From Hirsutella rhossiliensis (taxonomy: Eukaryota > Ascomycota > Sordariomycetes > Hypocreales > Ophiocordycipitaceae), in NCBI RefSeq assembly GCF_020360975.1, contig NW_025408667.1:8122001-8186000 (forward strand): 64,000 nucleotides of DNA, written 5' to 3'. The stretch's first letter is position 1; the number at the start of each line of letters is the position of its first letter. Made by a program: the position numbers and the translations under genes. Shown here in pieces: positions 22,086 through 33,918 of the stretch. Under the pieces are notes generated by a model. It worked only from the letters and a program-made list of their open reading frames with translations, did no database searches and had not been told where the DNA came from.

Positions 22086-23457
22086 ATGTCTCTGGCCAGC
22101 AAGCTCTCCATCACCGATGTCGACCTCAAGGGCAAGAGGGTTCTGATTCGGGTGAGTCCGGCTTCTGTTCCGCCCGCAAAGGCCGAATACTGACGATGGT
22201 TATAGGTCGACTTTAACGTACCCCTCGACGACACCAAGAAAATCACAAACAACCAGCGCATCGTCGGCGCCGTCCCCACCATCAGGCACGCCCTCGACCA
22301 TGGCGCAAAGTCGGTTGTCCTCATGTCCCACCTCGGCCGCCCGGACGGCATCCCCAACCCAAAGTACTCGCTCAAGCCCGTCGCCGCCGAGCTCGAGAAG
22401 CTGCTGGGCAAGCCCGTCACCTTTGCCCCGGACTGCGTCGGCCCCGAGGTCGAGGCCATTGTCAACAAGGCCGACGCCGGCGCCGTCGTGCTGCTCGAGA
22501 ACCTGCGCTTCCACATTGAGGAGGAGGGCAGCTCCAAGGACAAGGACGGTAACAAGACAAAGGCCGACAAGGCAAAGGTCGACGAGTTCCGCAAGGGCCT
22601 GACGGCTCTGGGCGACGTCTACATCAGTGCGTTGGCCCCCTTTCTTCCCTGCGCCGGACAGTAGCTAACACCGCCGCCGCCCGGCAATAGACGATGCCTT
22701 TGGCACTGCCCACCGCGCCCATTCCTCCATGGTTGGCATCGACCTCCCGCAAAAGGCAGCGGGCTTCCTCATGAAGAAGGAGCTCGACTACTTTGCAAAG
22801 GCCCTCGAGTCGCCTCAGCGCCCCTTCCTGGCCATCCTCGGCGGCGCCAAGGTCTCGGACAAGATCCAGCTCATCGACAACCTGCTGGACAAGGTCAACA
22901 CGCTCGTCATCTGCGGCGGCATGGCCTTTACCTTCAAAAAGGTCATTGACAACATGGCCATTGGCGCTTCCCTCTATGACGAGGCCGGCTCCAAGACGGT
23001 GCCCAAGCTCATGGAAAAGGCCAAGAGCAAGAACGTCAAGGTCGTGCTGCCCGTCGATTTCATCACGGCCGACAAGTTCGACAAGGACGCCAAGACGGGC
23101 AGCGCCGCCGACCCCGCCGGCATCCCCGACGGCTGGATGGGCCTCGACTGCGGCGAAAAATCCATCAAGCTGTACAAGGAGGCAATTGACGAGGCCAAGA
23201 CGATTCTGTGGAACGGCCCGGCGGGCGTCTTTGAGTTTGACAAGTTTGCCCACGGCACCAAGGCGACGCTCGACGCGGCCGTCGAGGGCTGCCAGAAGGG
23301 CAAAATTGTCATCATCGGCGGCGGCGACACGGCGACGGTGGCGGCCAAGTACGGTGTCGAGGACAAGCTCAGCCACGTGTCGACGGGCGGCGGCGCCAGC
23401 CTAGAGCTGCTCGAAGGCAAGGAGCTGCCGGGCGTGGTGGCTCTATCGAGCAAGTAG
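22086..23457 (+). CDS. pgk1: phosphoglycerate kinase
   Basis: Cytosolic glycolytic enzyme that moves the phosphate of 1,3-bisphosphoglycerate to ADP, giving ATP and 3-phosphoglycerate. Exons are 22086-22151, 22206-22626 and 22691-23457, with two short introns of phase 0 and phase 1. The product is 417 residues, the normal fungal length. Substrate-binding motifs are intact: [17 protein letters not shown] and LLENLRFH in the N-domain. [29 protein letters not shown] and IIGGGDTA are in the nucleotide-binding domain. The strong ATG context (CCACCATGTC) and pyrimidine-rich leader suit high expression. The antisense strand has long open frames only because of the GC-biased codons. Confidence 0.98.
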
Positions 23458-23848
23458 ATTCCCGCGACACCAGGTGTAGCCGGATGGTGACTGGATGGGG
23501 AAAAGGCGGGCAATAACCGAGGGGACAGCTCGTCAAGGAATGGCTCAACTGCAGTGTAGCAGAGTGAAATGCGCAACTGTGGCCGTTTCGGCGGAGCCGC
23601 ATGACATGGGTATAGAACAAAAAGAAAGGGTCGCTTTGTGTCAGGGCTAATGTCGTCCTATAATCTTTTGATCGGATCATCATCGCGCGACCACCAGTGC
23701 GTGCCTGGTCTCCGTCTCTAGTAAAGAGTGTGGGTGACGTAAAGAATTCATTCATAAGTGCCGACTCTATGGTCACTGTAGCCGTTTGTTCTATTACCGC
23801 CATTGCACACCACCGCGCTCTTCCCGACCGACGCAAGCAGTAGCACCA
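23458..23848. other. convergent 3' intergenic
   Basis: 390 bases between the ends of two convergent genes. It must carry both polyadenylation regions. Nothing else is visible. Confidence 0.6.
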
Positions 23849-24296
23849 TCACCTCGGCTTGGCCGCCTCGACCTTTTTCAGCTCCTCTCTGGAAGAAGAG
23901 AGCAAGAAACAGTCAGCATCGAAATTGTGTCGGAGGGGCAACTCATCGATAGCCACGAGTGCCTTGGATGAAAACCAACCTTAGCTGCGCGGAAAAGTCG
24001 TCACTCGTATCATCGTCGTCCCAGCTTTCCTCCCACAGGTGCTTGGGGTCGCTGCCGCTGGCGGCCTCGGTCTGGTCTTCGGGCCAGTCTGCGGTTAGGC
24101 GGTGGTGGTTAGTGATATGGACGGGGAGCGACGGGACTGAGAAGGTGAGAGGCAAGGGCGCACCGTCGACGGGAAAGTCTTCAAACTCGTCATCCTCGCC
24201 GAGGGCCGTCGTGGCCTTTTGCTCGGTGGGCTTCTGCTCGGTGGGCTTGTCGTCGGTGGTGGCGCCGGCGGGCTTGGTGTCTGAGGTCGAGGCCAT
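23849..24296 (-). CDS. sem1: proteasome lid subunit Sem1/Dss1
   Basis: A 93-residue acidic, intrinsically disordered protein. In fungi Sem1/Dss1 is a 26S proteasome lid subunit that also works in TREX-2 mRNA export and with recombination proteins. Three exons fit by phase: 24164-24296, 23980-24088 and 23849-23888. The two family acidic and aromatic blocks are clear, EDDEFEDFPVD and HLWEESWDDDDTSDDFS, and the product ends EELKKVEAAKPR. The start is the ATG before ASTSDTKP; upstream in-frame sequence lacks similarity and is probably 5' UTR. A short TEQKPTEQK duplication lies before the first acidic block. The second intron uses an unusual GTTGGT donor, but the phase and conserved ends on both sides support it. 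Confidence 0.93.
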
Positions 24297-25492
24297 GGCT
24301 GCGGATGGCTGGTTCGCAGCCGGGAGGTGCAGGTGGCTAGCGAAAGTGGGCGTTGCTTGGCTTGCGTTGGGGGGGACTATCGTGGAGGACGGTGATGGTC
24401 TGCTGGAGCCTGGAGCTTGGATGCTTGGCTGATGGCGAGGCGGCGAGAGATGGCGTCGGGGCGGAAGAATTACGGGGCCGGCGCCGGGGTCTAGGGTAGG
24501 AGGCCTGGTCAAGCACTGGCCAAGATTGAAGCAAAGAAGACTGGCAAAGCGATGAGCTGCAGGATGGGGTGGTAGAGAATGGATTGTACTGCTCTATCTA
24601 CAACACTGAGCCTCTTTCACGTGTTGTTTAAGAATGCTTGTTGATTTCTCGATGGGTTCGGGCGTTTCTTGCCATGGTTGAATGAGGACGTGCGTCGAGG
24701 CCCAGGAGCCGAAGACCATGCCGGCGGATCGGACTTGTGACTGGCCGATGGAGGAACGACGGGTTTGACTGAGACGAATGCCGACCCGGCAACATGGCCG
24801 GCCACGGACGCAAACGGAGACGAGACAGTTGAGCGCCGCCTCGTCCACATGCGGTGAGGGCAGAGTTGATGCGGATCATGCATGAAAGTACAGAGACATG
24901 CCCGCCAACGGACAGCTTCCATTCAAGGATTGGTCCGCGCCCTCTGGAGGCGCTTGGCAGGCGCCGTTACCGTTGGGCTCTGAAAATAGACGAGCAAGGC
25001 ATGTACCGGTACAAGCCCTCCGACGGCACCGCACCTCGACTGTTAACCCCGAGTCTCGACAAGTCTTTGGTCCATTCTGAATCCATTCACTTGCAAGGGC
25101 CAGATACATTCTCCGGACTCTTACACGACAGAATCAAGGGCATCCCGCCAAGTCGTCGCGCCTCCAAGCCGCCCGCCGCTTGTCCTCGTCCTCGACGTCG
25201 TCGTGGGCGGATCAAACTCCGCCGGGGCCGACGACGTCATTGCCCTGATTGCTCACCATTCGGTCGAGTGGCTTGGTCTTGGGCAACTACGGCCCGGTTG
25301 GTCTACGCATTGACGGCAGCTCACGCGAGAGGCAGAATTGGGGAGAGGCGCTCGCAATCGTGACGGGCTCGAGTCATCTCGAGGGAGACCGCCCTCGCCG
25401 GTGCGGAGCATAACCACTCCCGCGGTCCCCCCCGTTTCCCCGACCCGAGCACGACAGCTGATCGAGGAAAAAAACACTCGATTCCATCAGCA
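24297..25492. other. divergent intergenic region (Sem1 and Iml2 promoters)
   Basis: About 1.2 kb between two divergent housekeeping genes. It should contain both promoters. No convincing coding frame. Confidence 0.55.
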
Positions 25493-27730
25493 ATGAGCTT
25501 TACCTCGTGGTTTCGCCCCGGCGGCGCCCGCAAGGACGGCGCGGCCAAGGGCAGCCAAGCTGAGGCCGCTGCCGCGGTCCGGACCAAGCAGCGCGACGAC
25601 CTCCAAGACGCCATGAAGTGGACGGCCCTCATCATGAACGACGACATTGACGGCGCCTGGGCGGGCCTGCAAAAAGGCCGCTCGGCCTTCCACGGCCTCG
25701 GCGTCGCAATTACCTTCTTCATGCGCTCCATGCTCGGCTCCGAGCGTCAGGTCATGGCGGACACGGTCGCAAAGCTGGCAGACTGCGAGGCCACGGCCGC
25801 CGCCGACAGCAAGACGGTCCAGCGCCACGCCACGGCCCTCGCCTCCGGCAGGCTGTACCCACCCGGCACCGAGTACGACCTGGTGCGCGCCCAGACGCAC
25901 CTCATGGGCGCCGTCGTCAGCGTCATGAACGAGAGCATCGTCGAGGCCATGCGCGGCTTCTACAAGCTGCGCAAGGCCTTTGTCATTCTCGACGCCATTG
26001 TCGCCATCGAGGCCAGGGCTGCCGACTCTGCTGCCGCCGGGCAGGCTCCGGCACCCGCGGGGGGCAGCAACGGCAAGCTGAAGACAGAAGTCAACGACTC
26101 TGAGAGCTCCGGCGACTCGGAGGCCTTTGTGGACGCTCAAGAAACATCGCCACCTGCCATCGTGTCGCCGCCCGTCGAGAGGGCCGAGTCGTCGTCCATT
26201 GCAACGACCCCCGAGCCCAACGGCGACAACTCTGGCCCGGACGGCGCGACTTCCTCGCTTCCCCTGAGACCGCGGTCCTCGGCGGCCGTCGACAGCCCCC
26301 CCGACCTCGACGACCCCATCGACGAGTTCATCCATTCGGGCACCAATATGTGCTTCGGCCTCCTCCTCCTTGTCCTCAGCCTCGTCCCGCCCTCCTTCTC
26401 CCGCATCCTGTCCGTCGTCGGCTTCCGCGGCGACCGCGCCAAGGGCATCCGCCTGCTGTGGCGGTCGGCCGCGCACCACAACGTGCACGGCGCCCTGTCC
26501 GGCATGATGCTGCTCGGCTACTACAACGGCCTGCTGGGCGCCGTCGACATTGTGCCCGCCGACGCCGACTACGACGCCGCAGCCGAGAGCGTGGGACCGC
26601 CGCGCGAAAAGTGCGCCGCCCTGCTGGCGGACATGCGCGCGCGGTACCCGGCGTCGCAGCTGTGGCGCGTCGAGGAGGCCCGCCTGCTGGCCAGCCGGCA
26701 GAGGCTGGGCGAGGCCATCGACGTGCTGCGCCGGAGCGACAAGTCGCAGATGAAGCAGCTGGCCGCCCTCGAAGACTTTGACCTGGCCATGTACGCCATG
26801 GTGGCCCAGGACTGGGTCCTGATGCGCGACTCGTTCCTGCGCTGCCAGGAGAGCAGCGACTGGAGCCCGGCCATGTACTACTACTCGGCCGGGTGCGCGA
26901 CCCTGGAGCTGTACCGGGACGCCGTGCAGCGGGGGGAGGACACGGCGGCGCTCAAAGCCGAAGCCGAAGAGTACCTGCGCAAGGCGCCGCAGGTGGCGGG
27001 CCGGAAGCGCGTCATGGCGCGGCAGCTGCCCATCGAGACGTTTCTGCAGCGCAAGGTGGCCAAGTGGGAGGAGCGGGCCAAGCTGCTCGGGGTGGACCTG
27101 GCCGACGCCGTCGGGGCCAGCCCGGCGCTGGAGTTGTGCTACGTGTGGAGCGGGCACCGGCGCATGGGTGCGGGTGAGCTGGAGCGGGCCGTCGGATACC
27201 TGCGCTGGGAGCGGTGCACGGCGGGCGGGGAGGCGGCGGGGCGCATCTCGGCCGAGGAGGACGAAGGCGCCGTGTGGGCCGTGTGCATGGCGGTGCTGCT
27301 GCGGTCGCAGGGCAAGCTGGACGAGGCGAGGGGTGTGCTCGAGGACAAGGTGTTTGCCCATGACCGGTGAGTCGTCTCTCGTCAAGGACCCCCGGAGGAG
27401 ATGGCTCTTGACTAACACGGCCCGAACAGATCTGTCTTCAAGGGCCCGAATAAGGAAGACTACCTGGTGCCGGCGGCGACGCACGAGCTGGGCGTCATTG
27501 CGTGGGCCGAGTGCTGCCGGCCGCCACCGCCGGACAGCAGCATAACGCCGAGGGAGATGGCGGCGTACCGGCGCGAGCGGCTCGACGAGTGCCAGGCGCA
27601 GCTGGACAAGGCGCGAGGGTGGGAGCCGTTTTCGCTCGAGGCGCGTCTGGGGATGCGGGTGCAGTGCGGGCTCGAGACGGTGCGGTGGCTACGGCCGAAG
27701 CTGGAGGGAGACGGGACGGGTCCGGGATAG
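25493..27730 (+). CDS. iml2: Iml2-type outer-membrane/inclusion clearance protein
   Basis: Member of the Iml2/TTC39 family. Yeast Iml2 is linked to mitochondrial outer membrane and lipid-droplet-dependent clearance of protein inclusions; its molecular activity is not known. Exons are 25493-27366 and 27430-27730 (63-bp intron, phase 2), giving 724 residues, normal for the filamentous fungal form. The N-terminus (MSFTSWFRPGG), the conserved DDLQDAMKWTALIMNDD segment and the block HSGTNMCFGLLLLVLSLVPPSF are clear. A TPR-like helical C-terminal half follows. An acidic, Ser-rich disordered insert (about residues 190-275) splits the N-terminal domain. The second exon holds the terminal TPR-like helices with KEDYLVPAATHELGV. 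The 665-aa open frame on the opposite strand is a base-composition artefact. Confidence 0.88.
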
Positions 27731-29695
27731 GTAGTAACATAGAGTATCCGATAATTAATAGACAATGGAATCGGGAAACACGGAGAGGATCAATAGACGA
27801 GGGCCGCGTGGATATCATGCATGTACAGACGAAGAACATGCATGTGACTACTCGGGGAGAATGTCTCATGCTTGATTGCAAGATGGCAGGGTCTAGAGAC
27901 GGTCCGAAGATGCGATGGGCTCACCTCGTAATACAAGGCACACCTTGGCGGCCTGCTGGCGACACGGGAGGCGCGGAGATTGGGCACAGACAATTGGCCC
28001 GGGATGTGCTCGCGCACGACTGTTCTGTGCAGACGGCTCGCCGGCGGCCTGGCGGCATGATGCAATCTCGAGCAGGGAGACAGTCCAAGTTACCAACTTG
28101 CCAGAAGGCAGTATGGATTGGATGCATGTATGTATGTATGTACGCACGGCATGTCTGGGCATGGGCACTATATCGTGCATATGCTTATGTACTGTACCCT
28201 ACAAGACGTACCGATGGCGTGGGGGAAAAGAAAGCATCACTACTCGGTAAGCATGAGCAGGAAGCCATTGTGTGCTGTGCATTCGGGTGAGGAAATGGTC
28301 GATGCCCCCGGAAACCCGGCCCGCCGCCGAGGCCCGGGAATCTCGGCGCAGCGGCGCGGGCCTCGGCGAGCGGGCGGGGCGTCTCTATGGGTGCATGTTA
28401 GGGGTTTGCCTGTGGAAGCTGCAAGTCGTCATTGTTCCCCATCCAGACTCGGTTCTTTTCCCCCCCTTTGGCTCGTATCTTTTTGTTTGTGCTTCCAAGG
28501 CCAACGGGGATCTGCGGGCCAATTTGGGGGACCCGGGTGCCGAAATCAGCGCCTGCTAAGCTGGCATCATGGCCACCTGCCTGTCTATAGAGACGGCTTC
28601 AAAGTAGGCGGGTGGCATTGGTCCCAGGCTCGGCATCTGTTCCAGATGCGGGCGGACATTTGAAATGCGGCATAGCGCCGGGGCAAGAGTCGTCATGCGG
28701 GAGCACCAGGTGCAGCAGCAGCAGATGGGTGGGTGGGTGGCATCGCTGCGACCTCCCGTGGCGATGACGATGGGGCCTGCAAAAGCCGAAGTGGGTTCCT
28801 CTCGGGACAGAAGCAAGGAAGGGAAAAAAAGGAGGCATCGACAGTCTGTGAGTACGGGCGACCAGGCCAGAAGAAGCAGCCGAAAGCCGGTCTCGCCCGC
28901 CCAAGACCTGCTGTGCTTTCGAACAAGGAGAGCCTCACCCACTCGCTGTCCGTGCCGTGCAGGCGCCACGCGCTGGTGAGTCCCAAGGGAGCGCGGGTAG
29001 CATCAGGGTACCGGTATGTAGGTTGGTGAGGATATGGACATGAATCGTGGATCGCGAAGTATAGGTAAACCAAGCAGACAAAAAAGAAGCAAATGAATAA
29101 GTTACAGTGGCGGGACGAACGAAGTCGCCCGGACAAGGGTGGGTGGTGAGTCAGGGCAATTTCGCCGGGCGCCCAATTGTCGCGGCGGTTTGCCCAGGGC
29201 CTCATTTCCGGCGTCACACGCTCTCTCCTCTGTCTCTCCACCCATAACGTCACCTCATCCTGAGCTTATGCATATACATAGATAGTACAGGGCGAGACGG
29301 CACAGTACGAGACCCTTGTCCAGATATCTACTCATGAAAGATGGCGAGAACAAAGTCTCTTTTTTTAGCCTCGAGAAAAAGGGGTGTCGAGCCGAGACGG
29401 TGGAGAGATGACAGGTGACAGCGTCTCTTGAGCACCCTGGCGCCCGAGCGGCCCCTGCGCTCGACTCTTTTGTCGATGCATTTGCCGCGTCACTGTTCGC
29501 CGGCACAGCAATGGTGTATTTGCGCTGCCTTTCGTTTCGACTTTCCGGCGTCTTCCTCTCCGTCTCTCGCCAACCGTCGTGTCATGCCATTAAGCGCTGT
29601 TCGTGTAAGCGCTGTCACGGGGCAGTGGGCGCCTTGCGGACAGACAGACAGGACAAGTAGCCGGTACTTGGACCGCCCAGAGTCAGTAATGCACG

Positions 29696-29713
29696 CCCCC
29701 CCCCCCCCCCCCC
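29696..29713. repeat. 18-base cytosine homopolymer
   Basis: Uninterrupted run of 18 C. It could be real or a sequencing/assembly length error. No gene frame depends on it. Confidence 0.9.
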
Positions 29714-30198
29714 ATCACGCCCTGGAGCCCCCCAGCCTACAGGGGAGAGCGCCCCAGGGACCCGGTCGGCCGTTCCCACTCTCCACCCTCTCCAGGGCGC
29801 CAAATTGGCTCGCCTCCATCACGCGCATGTAGACGATACTTGGACGCCAGGGGAAATTCATCCCATCTTGGTCAAACGACGGCATCTCGTCGGCATCCAC
29901 CGAACTCCTCCCTCCCTCGCACTCTCCCTCCATCTATCCGTCCCATCCGTCCCATCCGTCCGTCTGCCCATCCGTCGTCCATCCATCTCGACAGCTCCGT
30001 CATCGCCAAGCAGCAGTCGGCGCGAAGAAAAAGAGGGGTGCCGTGCCCGGCCAGACTCCATCGCCCAGACCGCCCTGAACCTGAGAATCCTTGACCTCTC
30101 TCCCAACCGGGCGGTGCAGCCGACCGACGACGCAAGGCCAAACTCTCCTCTGGCACGCCCCCCTGTCCGGGCGCGCGACTTGTTTGTTTGCCGACGAG

Positions 30199-30246
30199 GA
30201 AGACGACGGGAAGACGACGGGAGGACGACGGGAGGACGACGGGAAG
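30199..30246. repeat. 11-bp tandem repeat in the hydrolase leader
   Basis: Four-plus copies of an 11-base unit (GAAGACGACGG, or GAGGACGACGG) some 200 bases before the ATG of the next gene, probably within its 5' UTR. Confidence 0.8.
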
Positions 30247-30449
30247 AGAGAGAAGGGAGAGAGGAATAGGATCAACGCAGAACAACACCTTGCCGGTCCA
30301 CCGCGCGTCAGCTGCGAACAAAGCAAGAAAGAAAGGAAAAGGAACACACGCCCGCCCGGGCTGCGTACGTGCGTTTTTTGGCCTCGCCCAAAGCAGCGGC
30401 CGGGTGCAGGAATAGTCTTGGCTTTAGGGAGCGGTTAGCACCAACTGCC

Positions 30450-33400
30450 ATGGACGTCACCTGTGCGCCCCCCAGCGCCGCCGGCTTCCCCCCAACGTCG
30501 ACCCGCCATCGTCGCCCTCGGCAGCAAAACCATCGCCTCGGCCGCCACCTCAACCTCAACATCGACGCCGCCCTCCTGCCCCGGCGCAGAAGCCGCAGCA
30601 ACAGCAGCAGCAGCAGCCCCTCCACCAGCAGCTGCAGTAGCGCCTACGGCACCGACCATCGTCGCGCCGCCGCCCACCGCCTCGAACAGCAGCAGCAGCA
30701 GCAGCAGCAGCCGCACCACCACCACCACCACCAGCCGCACCACCACCACCACCAGCCATCATCATCATCATCACCATCACCCTCACCCTCAGCCGCACCC
30801 GTACCCGTCGAGCCCTCCCGCACCTCCCATCCTCGTCGCCGCCGTCATCGCTCCCCACAGCCCGCCGCCCCCTCCGCCGCCTGCACCCCGCCTTCGTCGG
30901 CAACGCACCACCACCCAAGCCCCGAGGTCATCTCAAACCTCATCACAAGCCTTGCCGCCGTCTCCCCCCCCTCGGCCGGCGGCTACTTCGACTCTCGTCA
31001 CTCCTCCGCCAGCCTCATCCTCCCCGACCCCGCCGCCTGCCCCAGTCCCCTCCCCTCGTCGGGCAGCTTCGGCGTTGACTACGGCGCCTACAACCGCCCC
31101 AGCCTCGATCACCCCGCCCGCGAGCCCCTCTCCCTAGACGACCTCGCCGCCTGTCCCCCCGTCATCCGCACCGCCAAGCCTCCGAGCGGCTTTTCCCCCC
31201 TCACCGCCGCCCCCGCCCGCCACAGCTCTCACGACAGCGTCTCGGGCCTGCGCTCCTTCATCCGCAGCAGCAGCACCACCGCCTCCCGCCCCTCCTCCCG
31301 GGGCTCCGCAGTCTCCAAGAATGACGATGCTCACAGCATCGGCAACCTCTCGATAGAACGCGCCTCCGCCCTGACCCCGGACCTTAAGCCCCGCCGCTCC
31401 CTCGACAGCTGGGGTAGAAAGGCCGCCCGAGGCGCCAAGGGGCTCAAGTACATGACCTCCCGGGAACGACTCCGCGAGAGGGATCTAGACAGGAAGCGCG
31501 CCTCGGCCGGGAGCAGCCCCGTCCCCGGCCAGGTCCCCGGCATCGTCCTCAGCCCCGGCGACGGCCCCACCGAGGCCCCGAGGCCCGACCCCTTGTTCGC
31601 CGAGACGGCCATCCGCGGGGAGCTGAGCGTCTCCGCCGCCGACCAGCGCGGCATGGCTAGCCCCAACCCCATCCCCTCACGAGACTCGAGTCTGCGGACC
31701 CCGACCTCGCGTCGAAAGCGTCTCGGCCCCCGCCACTCCACCAGGGACGGCGAGCACCCCTGGGGCGACGCCATTCTCGAGGATGACGAGCATTCGCGCG
31801 CCCGAGCGCATGACCCGTTCGAGTCGGAAATGACGGCCATGGCCGACAAGTCGTTTCTCCTCGGGCTCGAGGACGAGTTTCCTACGCCGCCCCGGACCAC
31901 CCCGGCGGCGAGCAGGCAGGCCCGCCCTCGCACCCGCCCCAAGGAGCACGCCGTCGAGCGCGACGACGAGAGCGCTCCCTATCCCTCTGTTTCTAGTGGA
32001 CGCCGGCGCGCCGAGCACAGTACCGAGCGCAGTGGCAGCCGCGTCTCGGGCAGGCAGAGCCCTGCGCCCCGAGACGCCCTCAAGCTCAAGCGCAGCAGCT
32101 CCAAGCTCAAGCGGCTCTCGGCCGGGCCCCTGAGCCCCCGCAGCGAGTCGCGTGTCAGCGCCGCCTCCCCCGAACCCTCGCATGCCGCATCACCTCCTAC
32201 CGGCAGCGAGCGGCCCGGCTCGGCCGACTCGGTCGACGACGCCGTCGAGTCCTATCTCTGCTCCCCGCGCCTCTCCCAGAAGATCCGGCACCCCCAGACC
32301 GGCCGCGTCATCTCCTTTTCCGAAGTCGGCGACGCCAATGGGTCCGCCGTCTTTTGCTGCGTCGGCATGGGCCTGACGCGGTACATTACCGCCTTTTACG
32401 ACGAGCTCGCCCTGACGCTCAAGTTGCGCCTCATCACCCCGGATCGGCCTGGCGTGGGCGACAGCGACCCATACTCGGACGGCACGGCCACGCCCCTAAG
32501 CTGGCCAGGTGAGTAGCTCTGCCAAGTCCCCTGCCTCGGACCCTTGGGCTAACGGAAGCTTGCTCCGCAGACGACGTCTATGCCATCTGCCAGGCCCTCA
32601 AGATCACCAAGTTTTCCATCCTCGCCCACTCGGCCGGCGCCATCTATGCGCTCGCAACGGCCCTACGCATGCCTCAGCACATCCGAGGGCGCATCCACCT
32701 CTTGGCGCCCTGGATCCCGCCTTCTCAGATGAACGTCTTTGGCTCGACGCAAGCAATGCCCCCGACCAACGCCATCCCGACGTCCCAAAAGATTCTGCGC
32801 GCGCTGCCGACTCCCATCCTCAAGGCGGCTAACTCGAGCTTCATGACGGCCACGAGTAGCTCTATCACGAGCTCCCTGCCCAAGAACCCGCGGCGGACGA
32901 AGCGCAAGGCGACGCTCAGCAAGGACCTCAACGCGGCCCCGGGCCGTAACGCGACGCCCATGCTCGACGCCGACAGCCTCGGACAAGGGGCCTATGGAAG
33001 GGATGACGAGGGCGTGCCAGGGCCCCCGACTGCGACGGAGAACATGGACCGCATGCAGCCTCCTCAAGGGGCCATTGGCGCGACGTTCGCCCCGGTGGCC
33101 GACCGAGAGCGGCAGATGACGTACGACACGCGACTGACGCACGCGATTTGGGAGCTGGCGACGACGGGGGCCAACCCGGCCGTCGACCTGCTCGTGTGCC
33201 TCGAGCGGCGACACACGATTGGGTTCCGCTACGTGGACATTACGCGGCCCGTCGTGATCCACCACGGCAGCCGGGACACGCGCGTGCCCGTTGACAACGT
33301 CAAGTGGTTGGGCAAGACGATGCGGCGGTGCGAGGTGCGGGTGCTCGAGGGCGAGGGCCACGGGCTCATGGCGAGCGCGGGGGTCATGGGCTCGGTGCTC

Positions 33401-33502
33401 ATGGAAATGAGCAAGGAGTGGGAGGACTGGATGCGGGCGACGGGGGCGGATGGGAGGAAGGACCGTGACCGGGCCAGGCGCGCGACGCTCGTGGCTAGAT
33501 GA
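30450..33502 (+). CDS. large alpha/beta hydrolase with a long disordered N-terminus
   Basis: A 996-residue protein; exons 30450-32508 and 32571-33502 (62-bp intron, phase 1). Residues 1 to about 620 are low complexity: Arg/Ser-rich, then Gln and His runs from CAG and CAC repeats (about residues 70-105), then many Ser-Pro and basic stretches that look like phosphorylation targets. The C-terminal 370 residues form an alpha/beta hydrolase fold with a full triad. The nucleophile elbow is AHSAGA (Ser about 707), Asp about 922 is in HGSRDTRVP, and His about 950 is in GEGHGLM. The elbow has Ala where Gly is usual. A poorly conserved basic cap insert (PRRTKRKATLS) lies between. The substrate cannot be told; an esterase or lipase-like role is likely. 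The start is the first ATG in frame; sequence upstream has no ATG in this frame. Confidence 0.82.
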
Positions 33503-33918
33503 TTTCCCGGGCGCTGTCGGTGGATGAAGGCGGCTTTGAGGCGTTACGGGTGGTGCTGTTGTTTCGGGGGAGGTGCATGCGCCTAGATCCGCGGGTTGGT
33601 CGCAAGTGTTGTCGGCCTTTTACAGATGAAGAGTACGAGCCAGAATCGACATGGGTCAGGCGAGGAGTGGGCGTCTTGTAATGTAATCGACTTTTGACTA
33701 TCGCATGATATTACCGCCAAGTAAATGGAGGAAATGACTGGCAGAACACCCTTTCCGTGTCCATTCCTTTGCCCTCTTCTCTCATCACATTTGATGGATG
33801 ACGCTCGAGGTTGGCGACATGGCTTCCGACCGCCTGCGTCGGGGCCATCTCTATCTCATCGTTCTCTCCCCGTCGGGCCTACCATTAATTACAACAAGCC
33901 TTCATTTCTCTCCAACAC
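33503..33918. other. convergent 3' intergenic
   Basis: 416 bases between the convergent hydrolase and Cwf19 genes. Only 3' UTR and polyadenylation sequence is expected. Nothing else seen. Confidence 0.6.

Larger units (their letters stand above)
27731..30449. other. long leader/intergenic region with simple repeats
   Basis: About 2.7 kb before the large hydrolase gene. It contains a GTAT-type microrepeat near 28125-28142, GGTG repeats near 28729-28740, an 18-base C run, CCATCCGT repeats near 29930-29985 and an 11-bp repeat at 30199-30246. I see no protein-coding gene. The last several hundred bases, rich in short pyrimidine repeats, are probably promoter and 5' UTR. Confidence 0.5.

Noticed and set aside
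22624..23376. 250-residue open frame antisense to phosphoglycerate kinase
   Set aside because: Compositional shadow of a strongly codon-biased gene.
25487..27484. 665-residue open frame antisense to the Iml2 gene
   Set aside because: It mirrors the GC-rich codons of the real gene, has no domain, and its composition (His/Arg/Gly/Leu) is typical of antisense frames.
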